64,000 bases of DNA from JBJKRF01 sp046704785 (GCA_046704785.1 JBJKRF010000037.1:1-64000); one strand, 5' to 3'. Numbered from the stretch's first letter, positions 1 through 9,180 are shown. Notes: generated by a model not told the origin, from the letters alone. Translations and numbers: made by a program.

Positions 1-114
1 CAAGGTTATGTGGCCTTGAAATCGCTCATTGACACTGCAGCTCTCACCGGTGGCACTCCTTTCGCCATTATTCAAAATCTGTTCGGAACTCCCTCACTTC
101 CCTTGCGGGCGTGA
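1..114 (+). CDS. C-terminal end of an unidentified protein
   Basis: The window opens inside a reading frame that runs 37 codons in frame 1 to a TGA at 112-114. The translated tail (ending GTPSLPLRA) is not one I recognise, so no function is given. It lies 42 bases before uvrA on the same strand, close enough for co-transcription, but uvrA has its own ribosome binding site. The frame is open from the first base, so the gene begins outside the window. A chance open frame of this length cannot be excluded. Confidence 0.5.
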   Translation, partial: QGYVALKSLIDTAALTGGTPFAIIQNLFGTPSLPLRA

Positions 115-156
115 GTAGATACATAATTCGGGCATCCAACTCAGCAGAGGAAAAGT

Positions 157-3087
157 ATGACTCAGAATGTCATCCGCGTGGTAGGCGCGCGTGAACACAA
201 CCTGAAGAATGTCACCGTCGAGATTCCGCGCGACAAGCTGGTAGTTATTACCGGGCTATCCGGCTCCGGCAAATCCTCCCTGGCGTTCGACACTATCTTT
301 GCCGAGGGGCAGCGTCGCTACGTCGAGTCGCTTTCAGCTTATGCGCGCCAGTTCATCGGGCAGATGGACAAACCCGACGTAGACTACATCGAAGGCTTAT
401 CCCCCGCCGTCTCCATCGACCAGAAATCGACCTCTCACAATCCCCGTTCGACGGTGGGCACCGTCACCGAGATTTACGACTACCTGCGTCTGCTCTATGC
501 GCGCGTGGGCATTCCGCATTGTCCCGTTTGCGGCAAAGAAGTAGTCAAACAGTCGGCGCAGGAAATCGTTGACGCGGTGGAAGCCCTGCCGGAGAAGACC
601 CGTATCCTGCTACTGGCCCCCGTCGTGCGAGGACGCAAAGGTACCTATCAGGCCGTCTTCGAAGAGATTCGCAAAGCCGGATTCGTGCGTGCGCGCGTAG
701 ACGGCACGATCCACAGCCTGGACGACGAGATCGAACTGGACCGCTACAAACAACACAACATCGATGCCGTGGTCGATCGTCTGGTAATTTCTCACGACGG
801 TACGGAGGACGACAAGCGCGCCGCCCGCACCCGCCTGACGGACTCGGTCGAAACGGCGCTCAAGTTCGGGGAAGGATATGTAACGGTACAGATCATCCCA
901 GCAGCCGCACTATCAGAAAAAGGGGACGGGAGCGAGAACCTGGGAACCGACCTGTACTTCTCCGAGAACTTTGCCTGCCCCGAGCACGGCACCACCATCA
1001 TGGAGATCGAACCGCGCACCTTTTCATTCAACACACCGCACGGCGCCTGTCCTGATTGCCAGGGACTCGGCTCGAAGCAGGAGATCGACCCGGAGCGGGT
1101 CGTCGACTCGGAAAAGTCGCTGGCCGACGGCGCACTGATCGCCATGGAGTGGAACAACGTCCGCGAGGAAACCGGCTACTACTGGCAAATGCTCGAAGCG
1201 ATGGCATTCCACTTCCACATCGACCTCGACAAACCTTTCGGCGAACTGCCGGAAGAAAAGCAACAGTTGGTGCTGTACGGCACGAACGGTGAAAAAGTGC
1301 GCGTGCATTACCGCAACCGCGACGGGCGCTCTGCCACCTTCGATGCCGCCTTCGAAGGCGTGATCGGCAACCTTCAGCGCCGTTACCGTGAAACCGGCTC
1401 AGAATATATTCGCGCCAAAATCAGCGAATACATGACTGACCGTCCCTGCCCCACCTGCAACGGCAAACGCCTGCGTCCCGAGGCACTGGCCGTCACCGTC
1501 GGCGAGGTCAATATTCTACAGATCACCGAATGGCCAATCAACCAATCCCTGGCGTGGGCCCAAAAGCTGGCCGGGGAAAAATCTCCGCTGAATGCCCGCC
1601 AGCGCGCCATTTCCGACCGCATCCTGAAAGAGATCATCTCACGCCTGGGCTTTTTGGTAGACGTCGGCCTGGACTACCTGACGCTGCATCGCTCGGCCAG
1701 TACGCTTTCGGGGGGAGAAGCGCAGCGCATCCGCCTGGCAACGCAGGTCGGCTCACGGCTGGTCGGCGTCCTGTATGTGCTGGACGAACCGTCCATTGGC
1801 CTGCACCCGCGCGACAACGACCGCCTGCTGAATACGCTGCGCGGCCTGCGCGACCTGGGCAACACCGTGCTGGTTGTCGAACACGATGACGAGACCATCC
1901 GTACCGCGGACTGGGTTATCGACCTCGGTCCGGCGGCTGGCGCGCACGGCGGCCAGATCATTGCCGAAGGCACCCCGCAAGACATTATCAAACATCCCAA
2001 GTCATTGACCGGCGCGTACCTTTCGGGGCGCAAGCATGTGCCCGTTCCCAAAGAGCGGCGCAAAGGCAACGGCAAGGCCCTGACCATCGTCGGCGCCAAA
2101 GCCAACAACCTGAAAAACCTGAACGTACGCATTCCGCTTGGCCTGCTGGTGTGCATCACCGGCGTCAGCGGTTCCGGAAAATCTACCTTGATGACGGACG
2201 TGCTGTACAACGCGCTGGCGGCGCAACTGATGGGCACCCATACGCAGGCCGGAGAGCACGAACGCATCGAAGGGCTCGAATACCTGGACAAGATCATCGA
2301 CATCGACCAATCGCCGATTGGACGTACGCCGCGCTCGAACCCCGGAACGTACACCGGCCTGTTCGACGAGATTCGCAAGCTGTTTGCGGAGTTGCCCGAA
2401 AGCAAGGTGCGCGGCTACAAACCCGGACGGTTCTCTTTTAACGTGCACGGCGGACGTTGTGAGGCCTGCCAGGGCCAGGGCATGTTGCGTATCGAAATGC
2501 AGTTCCTGCCCGATATTTATGTGCCGTGCGATGTGTGCCACGGCTCCCGCTTCAACCGCGAGACGTTACAGGTGCACTTCAAGGGCAAATCCATCGCCGA
2601 CGTGTTGGACACGACCGTCGAGGAAGGCGTCGAACTGTTCTCCGCTTTTCCGAACATGATGAGCAAGCTGCAGCTTTTGCAGGAAGTCGGCCTCGGCTAC
2701 GTCAAAATCGGGCAACCGGCGACCACGCTGTCGGGTGGGGAGGCGCAGCGTGTCAAACTCGCCAAGGAACTTTCCCGTCGGGCTACGGGTCGCACCCTCT
2801 ACGTGCTGGATGAACCTTCCGTGGGATTGCACGCCGCTGACGTCCACAAGCTGATCGAAGTTCTGCAACGGCTGGTGGATACCGGCAACTCAGTGCTCAT
2901 CATCGAGCACAATCCCGACATCATCAAAACTGCCGACTGGATCATCGACCTGGGGCCCGAAGGCGGCGACCGCGGTGGGACGCTGGTTGCCGAGGGCACC
3001 CCGGAAGAACTTTGCAGGGTGGAAACATCTTATACTGGCCAATTTCTCAAGGAATATTTGAAGCACTATTCAGCACAGAAAGCGTAA
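157..3087 (+). CDS. uvrA: Excinuclease ABC subunit A (UvrA)
   Basis: DNA damage sensor of nucleotide excision repair: a dimeric ABC-type ATPase that scans DNA with UvrB and loads it at lesions. Both ATPase halves are complete. The first P-loop is GLSGSGKSS at about residues 33-41 and the second is GVSGSGKST at about 669; the two signature motifs LSGGEAQR lie near 517 and 858. The C-terminal zinc module is visible as CEACQGQG ... CDVC near 768. The insertion-domain zinc site reads CPEHG ... CPDC, with His in place of the second Cys. The length of 976 residues is slightly above the family norm of about 940. The ATG at 157 follows an AGAGGAAA ribosome binding site. The following LysM gene lies 212 bases away and looks independent. 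Confidence 0.98.
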   Translation: MTQNVIRVVGAREHNLKNVTVEIPRDKLVVITGLSGSGKSSLAFDTIFAEGQRRYVESLSAYARQFIGQMDKPDVDYIEGLSPAVSIDQKSTSHNPRSTVGTVTEIYDYLRLLYARVGIPHCPVCGKEVVKQSAQEIVDAVEALPEKTRILLLAPVVRGRKGTYQAVFEEIRKAGFVRARVDGTIHSLDDEIELDRYKQHNIDAVVDRLVISHDGTEDDKRAARTRLTDSVETALKFGEGYVTVQIIPAAALSEKGDGSENLGTDLYFSENFACPEHGTTIMEIEPRTFSFNTPHGACPDCQGLGSKQEIDPERVVDSEKSLADGALIAMEWNNVREETGYYWQMLEAMAFHFHIDLDKPFGELPEEKQQLVLYGTNGEKVRVHYRNRDGRSATFDAAFEGVIGNLQRRYRETGSEYIRAKISEYMTDRPCPTCNGKRLRPEALAVTVGEVNILQITEWPINQSLAWAQKLAGEKSPLNARQRAISDRILKEIISRLGFLVDVGLDYLTLHRSASTLSGGEAQRIRLATQVGSRLVGVLYVLDEPSIGLHPRDNDRLLNTLRGLRDLGNTVLVVEHDDETIRTADWVIDLGPAAGAHGGQIIAEGTPQDIIKHPKSLTGAYLSGRKHVPVPKERRKGNGKALTIVGAKANNLKNLNVRIPLGLLVCITGVSGSGKSTLMTDVLYNALAAQLMGTHTQAGEHERIEGLEYLDKIIDIDQSPIGRTPRSNPGTYTGLFDEIRKLFAELPESKVRGYKPGRFSFNVHGGRCEACQGQGMLRIEMQFLPDIYVPCDVCHGSRFNRETLQVHFKGKSIADVLDTTVEEGVELFSAFPNMMSKLQLLQEVGLGYVKIGQPATTLSGGEAQRVKLAKELSRRATGRTLYVLDEPSVGLHAADVHKLIEVLQRLVDTGNSVLIIEHNPDIIKTADWIIDLGPEGGDRGGTLVAEGTPEELCRVETSYTGQFLKEYLKHYSAQKA

Positions 3088-3299
3088 AACCTTTCTTCTC
3101 TGGCACGCTATTCGCCTGCTTTCCCAAAACGCCTGGCATCGTCCATTGGGAATCTGCGAGATGAAGCGGATTTGCGGGGGTGTACAATGCCATTGGTGAA
3201 CATCCAAAAGAAGCACCCATTTTTTGACTGTTTTCAGGTAGAATAAATGCAGTTGTCCGCGGGGGCACTTTCCCCGGCCCTACCAACTGAGGAAATAGA

Positions 3300-4088
3300 A
3301 TGCTCAATAAAAAACCTTCTACTGTCATTTCTTCGTACAAACGACGCCAACGGACCGGCCCATTCATTATCTGGGGCATTGTTGCGGTTCTGGTCCTTGC
3401 CGGCCTGATCATTTCACTGATTTGGCTGTTCGGCCAGAACGGTCCGGCGCAGACCTTTTTTGCAACCGCAACGCCAACACCGACCATGACGTTCACACCC
3501 ACCGTAACACCCACCCTGACAGATACGCCCACCGACACGCCGGTCCCGACCGAGACGCTGACCCCAACCGCCTCGGCGCCGTTCGAATATTCCGTCGAAG
3601 ACGGCGACACCCTGACAAGCATCGTCCAGAAATTCAACCTGGGCAATGACGGTATTCCTTTGATCCTGTTTTTGAATCCTTACGATTCAAACACAGGGAA
3701 CGGGATCGACCCCTCGACGCTGATCATCTCCGTGGGCCAGAAAATCACCATTCCCAATCCCGGTATGCCGCTCCCCACCGACACGCCCTTCCCAACCGGC
3801 ATGCCAGTTGGCACCAAGGTGACGTACACCGTAAAGGCCGGTGATACCCTGGCATCCATCGCTTCGAAATTCAATTCGACGGTCGACGACATCCTCAAGC
3901 AGAACAACCTGACCGATTCGAATACGATCTACGTCAGCCAACAGCTTGTTGTGCGCGTCAACCTGGTTACGCCGACGCCGACCAAACCCCCGACGATCAC
4001 GCCCGGCCCCTCGGTGACGCCGTCTTCACCCTTCACGGCGACTCCTGTCGGAGCCAATCCGGTGCCGACGGATACACCCAGTTCCTGA
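3300..4088 (+). CDS. Membrane-anchored protein with two LysM domains
   Basis: Probable cell-envelope protein that binds glycan (peptidoglycan or another GlcNAc polymer) through LysM domains. In order: a basic cytoplasmic N-terminus, one hydrophobic segment at about residues 23-45, a Thr/Pro-rich linker (about 55-92), a first LysM starting YSVEDGDTL near 97, a second Thr/Pro spacer, a second LysM starting YTVKAGDTL near 175, and a Thr/Pro-rich C-terminus. There is no signal-peptidase or lipobox motif, so the N-terminal helix probably stays as an anchor. No catalytic domain is present, so it is more likely a scaffold or wall-binding protein than a hydrolase. The ATG has a GAGGAAAT ribosome binding site. 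A TACAAT hexamer at 3183-3188 could be its -10, without a good -35. Confidence 0.85.
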   Translation: MLNKKPSTVISSYKRRQRTGPFIIWGIVAVLVLAGLIISLIWLFGQNGPAQTFFATATPTPTMTFTPTVTPTLTDTPTDTPVPTETLTPTASAPFEYSVEDGDTLTSIVQKFNLGNDGIPLILFLNPYDSNTGNGIDPSTLIISVGQKITIPNPGMPLPTDTPFPTGMPVGTKVTYTVKAGDTLASIASKFNSTVDDILKQNNLTDSNTIYVSQQLVVRVNLVTPTPTKPPTITPGPSVTPSSPFTATPVGANPVPTDTPSS

Positions 4089-4095
4089 TTTGGGC

Positions 4096-4124
4096 TGGAC
4101 AAATCAATCGCTCTCGTGTAGAAT
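4096..4124 (+). promoter_or_regulatory. Probable sigma-70 promoter of rpsT
   Basis: TGGACA at 4096-4101 and TAGAAT at 4119-4124 are separated by exactly 17 bases. Transcription would start near 4131, giving rpsT a leader of about 33 bases. Confidence 0.7.
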
Positions 4125-4163
4125 TTAGCCCCGCTGTAACCGGATTCTTTTGGAGGAAGTACT

Positions 4164-4436
4164 TTGGCTAATATCAAGTCTCAAATCAAACGCAATCGTC
4201 AGAACGAAAAACGTCGCCTGCGTAACCGCGGCTACCGTGGTGCTGCCCGTGCCGCTATCCGCGAAGCGCGCGCTGCTTTCGATGCTGATAACGTGGAAAA
4301 CGCCAAGGAGGCTGTCCAACTGGCGATCAGTCGTCTGGACAAAGCCGCCGAAAAAGGTGTCCTCCACAAGAACAATGCCGCACGCCGCAAGAGTCGCCTG
4401 ATGAAAAGACTCGCAGCGGCAGAAAACAAGGCGTAA
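4164..4436 (+). CDS. rpsT: 30S ribosomal protein S20
   Basis: Primary 16S rRNA-binding protein of the small subunit body. The 90-residue product has the usual S20 layout: Lys/Arg-rich helices starting ANIKSQIKRNRQNEKRR, and a second half with KGVLHKNNAARRKSRLMKRL. The start is TTG at 4164, not ATG; it is fixed by a GGAGGAAG ribosome binding site at 4152-4159 and by the alignment of ANIKSQ with S20 N-termini. A UUG start on rpsT is also known in Escherichia coli, where it is linked to autogenous control. The gene has its own promoter and terminator, so it is monocistronic. Confidence 0.97.
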   Translation: MANIKSQIKRNRQNEKRRLRNRGYRGAARAAIREARAAFDADNVENAKEAVQLAISRLDKAAEKGVLHKNNAARRKSRLMKRLAAAENKA

Positions 4437-4462
4437 CCTTTCCGTATAGATTCGTTCGTCGA

Positions 4463-4506
4463 AGCGGGAGCACCGTTTAAAACGGGCGTTCCCGCTTTTT
4501 GTTTTT
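4463..4506 (+). terminator. Rho-independent terminator of rpsT
   Basis: AGCGGGA at 4463-4469 pairs with TCCCGCT at 4490-4496, with further pairing inside the loop. A T-rich tail follows directly. Confidence 0.85.
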
Positions 4507-4537
4507 AAGCCGGCGGATAGGGTTTCAAGGATGAAAA

Positions 4538-4936
4538 ATGAAATTCCCCAACAGCATACGATATTTCAACAAACATGTTCTCAACCGGATAACGGGCAAA
4601 ATTGCGCGTTCGTCCTGGGGTTCCTTTTGCATCGTCCATCACGTTGGACGGCACAGCGGCAAACCTTACGAGACTACAATTATGGCCTTTCCAATGGACA
4701 ACGGGTTCGCGGTCGCTCTGACCTATGGCCCCGACGTCGACTGGTTTCGCAATGTATCGGCAGCCGGACAATGCCAAATTCTATGGCACCGAAACGAATA
4801 TGAGATTCGGAAAATCGAGCCCATGGATGTAGAGACGGCGCTCCCTCACTTCCCGCGATTCGAACAAATGATATTACGATTGGTCGGCGTTCAGAATTTT
4901 GTGAGAATGATCTATCAATCGGACCGCTCAAAATAA
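4538..4936 (+). CDS. Deazaflavin-dependent (Ddn-type) reductase family protein
   Basis: A 132-residue protein resembling the nitroreductase/deazaflavin-dependent oxidoreductase family (DUF385, split-barrel fold). Family members use F420H2 or another flavin to reduce quinones or nitro compounds. The visible family pattern is HHVGRHSGKPYETTI near residue 34 followed by ALTYGPDVDWFRNV and AAGQCQILW, the usual order of the core strands. The start at 4538 is an ATG just after GATGAAAA with only a weak ribosome binding site. It lies between the rpsT terminator and argS and seems to be a stand-alone gene. Whether the cofactor is F420 or FMN cannot be told from the sequence. Confidence 0.75.
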   Translation: MKFPNSIRYFNKHVLNRITGKIARSSWGSFCIVHHVGRHSGKPYETTIMAFPMDNGFAVALTYGPDVDWFRNVSAAGQCQILWHRNEYEIRKIEPMDVETALPHFPRFEQMILRLVGVQNFVRMIYQSDRSK

Positions 4937-5112
4937 TAGGGGCCTTTTGAATCATTCAAATCAGTGGATGAAGCAGACATGGGACCGCCATCCGCACGCC
5001 CATCACGGCCATTCGCTTTCGCAATGATATAATCCGACCATTAAATTCGGCCCTACCCATCCATGTCACTCCACGCCCTTTCCAGGGTCCAAATTTCCGT
5101 CATAGGTGAAGC

Positions 5113-6918
5113 ATGTTCGAGCAGGAACAACAAACCATCGAAGCAAAAATCAAGGCCTTCTGCGCGCAAAGCGGAATTACACTGGCCGAATTGAAATGGC
5201 AGCCTATTCCCTTCAGCGGGGAATGGGGAATCGCCACCTCGTTTTTTCAGACCGCCGCAGACGAAACCAGGGCCGGGCGCGGGAAAGGCTTGCCGGTGCC
5301 GTTCCGCGCTCAGGAAATCGCCGAACAGGTCAGGGCGCAGATCGGAGCGGTTCCTGGCATCAGCCATGTCGAGGCGGTGAAAGGCTATCTCAATTTATAC
5401 TTCTCCACGGCAGAATATGCCTCCCGCGTGGTCAACACCGTTTTGGAGCAGGATTCCCGCTTTGGGGCCGGCGCAGCCAAAGGGGAACGCGTCATGGTGG
5501 AATATGCCCAACCCAACACGCACCATTCCTTCCACATCGGGCATGCGCGCAATACCATCCTGGGCGAGGCGCTGGCGCGTATCGCCGCGTTCGCCGGCTT
5601 CGACACCGTCCGGGCCTCGTATCCCGGCGACATCGGCCTGGGCGTCATCACCGTCTTGTGGGCTTACGACAAGTTCTATCGTGGCCAGGAGCCGCAGGGC
5701 GTCCACGAGCGCGGACGGTGGCTCCTGAAGATCTACGCCGAAGCGACGAAACTGCTGGAATCCAAAGAGAATGAGAGCGCCGCACAAAAAGCGCAACGCG
5801 AGGCCTATGACGCCGAACGGCGCGAGATGTATCAAAAATGGGACGCCGGCGACCCACAAGTGCGCGCGCTCTGGTTGGAAACGCGCGAATGGAGCCTGAC
5901 CGAGCTGCGTGACATTTTAGCGCTGCTCGATGTGAAGATCGACGTATGGTTCTTCGAAAGCGAAGTGGACGAACCGTCCAAGGCCATCGTGGAGGAGTTG
6001 GTCGAGCGTGGCATCGCCACAGACGAACGCCCCGAAGGCGGCGCCGTGATCGTCAAGATCGACGAACGCCTGGGCCTGACCAAAGAAAAATACCGCACCG
6101 CCGTCATTCTGCGCTCAGACGGCACCACCCTCTACCTGACGAAAGACCTGGCTCTGGCGAGGGTAAAATTCGACGAATACCACGTAGACCGCTCGATCTA
6201 CGTGGTGGATAACCGTCAGAGCTTGCACTTTCAGCAAGCCTTCAAGATTCTGGAACTGTGGGGCTTTCCGCAAGCCGAGAAGTGTTTCCACCTGGCCTAC
6301 GGATTTGTGACCCTGCCGGAGGGCGCCATGTCGGCCCGGCGCGGGCGCGTTGCATTGTTCAAAGAAGTCTACGATGAGGCCATCCAACGCGCGCTGGCGG
6401 TGATCGCCGAGAAAAACCCAAACATGCCGGAAAGCGAACGTCCGAACGTGGCCCAAAAGATCGGCTTGGGTGCGTTGGCCTATTCGATGCTTTCGGTAGA
6501 CAACAACAAAGACATCGTCTTCGACATCGACGAGGCGCTCAATTTCGACGGCCATACCGCGCCGTATATCCAGAACGCCTACGTACGGGCCAATAGCATT
6601 TTGAAGAAATCGGGGATGCTACCACAATCAGCCAGTTATGATTTCACGTTATCTGACCATGAGATCGAGCTTATCGAGCAAATCTCGCACTTCCCCAGCA
6701 TGGTGGAACAGGCGGCCGCAGAGTATCGTCCGCTGGTGATTGCATCTTATGTCTACGATCTGGCAAACGCTTTCCACAGTTTCTATCACGCCGTACCAGT
6801 GCTCCAGACAACGGATGAAATCGTCAAGCAGGCGCGTTTACGGCTCGTCGCAGCGACCCGACAGACCCTGGCGAACGCGTTATATTTGCTAGATATCGGC
6901 GTTCCCGATGTAATGTAA
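5113..6918 (+). CDS. argS: Arginyl-tRNA synthetase
   Basis: Class I aminoacyl-tRNA synthetase charging tRNA-Arg. Domains in order: N-terminal Add1 domain (about 1-110), catalytic Rossmann fold with HIGHARN near residue 140, the second signature in the usual ArgRS form MSARRGR near 406, and the C-terminal anticodon-binding DALR domain with the conserved region around HTAPYIQNAYVRA. The length of 601 residues is typical. The ATG at 5113 has an AGGTGAAGC ribosome binding site. A TATAAT hexamer at 5028-5033 may be its -10 (leader about 70 bases), though no convincing -35 precedes it. Its own terminator follows. Confidence 0.97.
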   Translation: MFEQEQQTIEAKIKAFCAQSGITLAELKWQPIPFSGEWGIATSFFQTAADETRAGRGKGLPVPFRAQEIAEQVRAQIGAVPGISHVEAVKGYLNLYFSTAEYASRVVNTVLEQDSRFGAGAAKGERVMVEYAQPNTHHSFHIGHARNTILGEALARIAAFAGFDTVRASYPGDIGLGVITVLWAYDKFYRGQEPQGVHERGRWLLKIYAEATKLLESKENESAAQKAQREAYDAERREMYQKWDAGDPQVRALWLETREWSLTELRDILALLDVKIDVWFFESEVDEPSKAIVEELVERGIATDERPEGGAVIVKIDERLGLTKEKYRTAVILRSDGTTLYLTKDLALARVKFDEYHVDRSIYVVDNRQSLHFQQAFKILELWGFPQAEKCFHLAYGFVTLPEGAMSARRGRVALFKEVYDEAIQRALAVIAEKNPNMPESERPNVAQKIGLGALAYSMLSVDNNKDIVFDIDEALNFDGHTAPYIQNAYVRANSILKKSGMLPQSASYDFTLSDHEIELIEQISHFPSMVEQAAAEYRPLVIASYVYDLANAFHSFYHAVPVLQTTDEIVKQARLRLVAATRQTLANALYLLDIGVPDVM

Positions 6919-6937
6919 CCAGGCAAAAAGAAGCCAG

Positions 6938-6969
6938 GAGGCCGGGATTTTTTCCCGGTCTCTTTTTTT
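6938..6969 (+). terminator. Rho-independent terminator of argS
   Basis: GAGGCCGGGA at 6938-6947 pairs, with one G-T pair, with TCCCGGTCTC at 6952-6961 or so. A run of T follows. Confidence 0.85.
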
Positions 6970-6980
6970 CGCAGAATAAT

Positions 6981-7026
6981 GTCATGGGAATCCCATGACA
7001 GCCCGCAGGGAGCCGCGTGCTATAAT
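6981..7026 (+). promoter_or_regulatory. Palindromic operator candidate and -10 box upstream of the cDPG-synthetase-like gene
   Basis: GTCATGGGAATCCCATGAC at 6981-6999 is a palindrome with 9-bp arms around one central base. A consensus TATAAT lies at 7021-7026. ATGACA at the right edge of the palindrome (6995-7000) could serve as a -35, though the spacing of 20 is long. A repressor bound to the palindrome would cover the -35. The following leader of about 100 bases holds two short inverted repeats (GCATCAC/GTGATGT and CAGCG/CGCTG). Confidence 0.5.
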
Positions 7027-7134
7027 TCTTCCATGGTCCGCTCTTCTTTTGGCGTTTGATGGGCATCACAGCCCCAAAAGTGATGTGACACAGCGAACAC
7101 TCCGCTGCGAAATCTCATAACGCAAGGAGAAACC

Positions 7135-8454
7135 ATGTCCCCGATCCGTACGCTGATCATGGGTGCCGCCGGGCGCGACTTCCACAACTTCAACACGTTT
7201 TTCCGGGGGAATCCGGAGTACGAGGTGGTGGCCTTCACTGCCACGCAAATCCCCGACATCGAAGGACGGCTCTACCCGCAAGAACTGGCGGGTGATCTGT
7301 ACCCCAAAGGAATTCCCATCTATGCAGAGGAAGAACTCCCCAGGCTCATCAAGGAATTTAACGTCGAGCAGGTCATCTTCGCTTATTCCGATGTGCCGCA
7401 CGACTATGTGATGCACAAAGCAGCGCTGGTCAACGCTCTGGGCGCAGACTTCCGCCTGATGGGCACGAAAGCCACACAAATCAAGTCGACCAAACCGGTC
7501 GTCTCCGTCTGCGCGGTGCGCACCGGTTCGGGCAAAAGCCAGACCAGCCGGCGAGTTTCCCTGCTCCTGCGCGGGATGGGGTACAGGGTGGCTGCGATCC
7601 GTCATCCCATGCCGTACGGGAATCTGGTGGCGCAGGAAGTCCAGCGCTTTGCCAGTTACGACGATCTGGATGAATACGAGACCACCATCGAGGAGCGCGA
7701 GGAATACGAACCACACCTCGACAACGGCGTGATCGTCTACGCGGGTGTCGATTATGAGAAAATCCTGCGTGCAGCGGAAAAGGAAGTGGACATTGTGCTA
7801 TGGGACGGCGGCAATAACGACTTCCCCTTTTACGCCCCCGACCTGCAGATTGTGGTGGCCGACCCGCACCGACCCGGCCACGAAGGCAGCTACTACCCCG
7901 GCGAAACCAACGTGCGCATGGCAGATGTGTTCATCATCAACAAAGTTGATACCGCCGAACCGGAAAACGTGCTCAAGGTTCGTGAGAACCTACAGCGGCT
8001 CAACCCGAAAGCGATCCTCATCGAGGCAGCCTCCCCACTTTTCGTGGACGACCCCGAAACGATTCGCGGCAAGCGGGTGCTGGTCATCGAAGACGGTCCA
8101 ACCCTGACCCACGGCGGGATGGCCTACGGAGCCGGTTACGTGGCGGCCCGTCGTTTTGGCGCTGCCGAAATCGTCAACCCACGCCCGTTCGCGGCCCGCT
8201 CCATCGCGGCCACGTACCAGAAATATCCCAAGACCGGGCCCATCCTGCCGGCCATGGGATACGGCGAAGCGCAGATGAAAGACCTGGAGGCAACCATCGA
8301 TCGGTCGGACGTGGACCTGGTGATCGTCGGCACACCCATCGACCTGACGCGCGTTATCCAGCTCAGGAAACCCTACCAGCGCGTACGCTACGAACTGCAG
8401 GAACTTGGCCGCCCAACGCTGGAGGATGTTCTCAAAGCGAAGTTCGGCAAATAG
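7135..8454 (+). CDS. P-loop GTPase of the cyclic 2,3-diphosphoglycerate synthetase family
   Basis: The 439-residue protein combines an N-terminal Rossmann-like region (LIMGAAGRDFHNFN at 7-20) with a central nucleotide-binding domain whose P-loop is RTGSGKSQTSR near residues 129-139, and later motifs VLWDGGNND and INKVD. This is the layout of proteins annotated as cyclic 2,3-diphosphoglycerate synthetases, known from methanogens, where the product is an osmolyte and thermoprotectant. Homologues in bacteria are common but their reaction is largely unproven, so the family call is firmer than the function. The ATG has an AAGGAG ribosome binding site. The gene has its own promoter region with a palindrome and is followed by a terminator. 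Confidence 0.75.
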   Translation: MSPIRTLIMGAAGRDFHNFNTFFRGNPEYEVVAFTATQIPDIEGRLYPQELAGDLYPKGIPIYAEEELPRLIKEFNVEQVIFAYSDVPHDYVMHKAALVNALGADFRLMGTKATQIKSTKPVVSVCAVRTGSGKSQTSRRVSLLLRGMGYRVAAIRHPMPYGNLVAQEVQRFASYDDLDEYETTIEEREEYEPHLDNGVIVYAGVDYEKILRAAEKEVDIVLWDGGNNDFPFYAPDLQIVVADPHRPGHEGSYYPGETNVRMADVFIINKVDTAEPENVLKVRENLQRLNPKAILIEAASPLFVDDPETIRGKRVLVIEDGPTLTHGGMAYGAGYVAARRFGAAEIVNPRPFAARSIAATYQKYPKTGPILPAMGYGEAQMKDLEATIDRSDVDLVIVGTPIDLTRVIQLRKPYQRVRYELQELGRPTLEDVLKAKFGK

Positions 8455-8493
8455 TAACCTGCGAACCTCGGGCCCTTTTTTTGTGTTATCTCA

Positions 8494-8527
8494 AGTTGGA
8501 GACGGAATCATCCGCCTCCAATTTTTT
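8494..8527 (+). terminator. Terminator hairpin 25 bases before bioY
   Basis: TTGGAG at 8496-8501 pairs with CTCCAA at 8516-8521, with GGA/TCC extending the stem inward, and TTTTTT follows. It ends only 25 bases before the bioY ATG, so bioY must be read through it or use a promoter that overlaps it. Confidence 0.75.
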
Positions 8528-8552
8528 ATCGCCAAGGAGGTATTTCCCTGTT

Positions 8553-9125
8553 ATGACTGCACTTGCCCCCACGCTTTCCACCCGCTACTTTTCTACCGTT
8601 GACCAGAAGGTGCGCGACCTTCTACTAATCCTCGTCGGCAGCCTGTTCGTGGCTGCACTGGCGCAGGTCAGCATTCCCCTGCCCTTCACACCCGTTCCGA
8701 TCACCGGGCAGACCTTTGGCGTGCTGCTGGTCGGCGCGGCTCTGGGCTCACGACGGGGCACCCTTTCACTGGCTTTATACCTGGCCGAAGGCCTGATTGG
8801 CCTGCCCTTCTTTGCAGGCGGCGCCAGTGGCCTGACCTACGCCTTCGGCGCGACCGGCGGCTACCTGCTCGGATTCGTCGTCGCGGCCTTCCTCACCGGT
8901 CTGCTTTCCGAGCGCGGGCTCGACCGCCGCGTGCAGACTGCCATTCCAGATTTCATCATCGGGAACCTGATTATCTACCTGTTCGGCGTAGCCTGGTTGG
9001 CCGTCGTACTCGGTAGCCTGCAACAGGCCATTCTGGCCGGTATGCTGCCTTTCCTGGTGGGAGACGCCATCAAGATCGTCGCCGCCGCGCTGGCTCTGCC
9101 CGCCGCATGGAATTTAGCCAAATAG
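8553..9125 (+). CDS. bioY: Biotin transporter BioY (S component of an ECF transporter)
   Basis: Integral membrane biotin-binding protein. The 190-residue product has five or six hydrophobic segments and the BioY pattern: PLPFTPVPITGQTFGVLLVGAALG near residues 43-66 (shown here in part), then LYLAEGLIGLPFFAGG and GATGGYLLGF. The start is set at the ATG at 8553, with AAGGAGG at 8534-8540; a longer frame from 8481 would contain the terminator hairpin and is rejected. No EcfA or EcfT genes lie nearby, so it either works alone or shares an energising module encoded elsewhere. Local biotin synthesis genes are absent, which fits scavenging. Confidence 0.93.
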   Translation: MTALAPTLSTRYFSTVDQKVRDLLLILVGSLFVAALAQVSIPLPFTPVPITGQTFGVLLVGAALGSRRGTLSLALYLAEGLIGLPFFAGGASGLTYAFGATGGYLLGFVVAAFLTGLLSERGLDRRVQTAIPDFIIGNLIIYLFGVAWLAVVLGSLQQAILAGMLPFLVGDAIKIVAAALALPAAWNLAK

Positions 9126-9144
9126 TCTCGTCACATCTCGGCGC

Positions 9145-9180
9145 AAAAAATCCCCAGGGTGATTCGTCCTGGGGATTTTG
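9145..9180 (+). terminator. Terminator of bioY (symmetrical, could act both ways)
   Basis: AAAATCCCCAGG at 9147-9158 pairs perfectly with CCTGGGGATTTT at 9168-9179. The A and T flanks allow termination in either direction. Confidence 0.8.

Noticed and set aside
3047..3646. 199-codon - strand frame rich in Val/Gly/Ser repeats
   Set aside because: The repeats are only the reverse reading of the Thr/Pro linker of the LysM gene.
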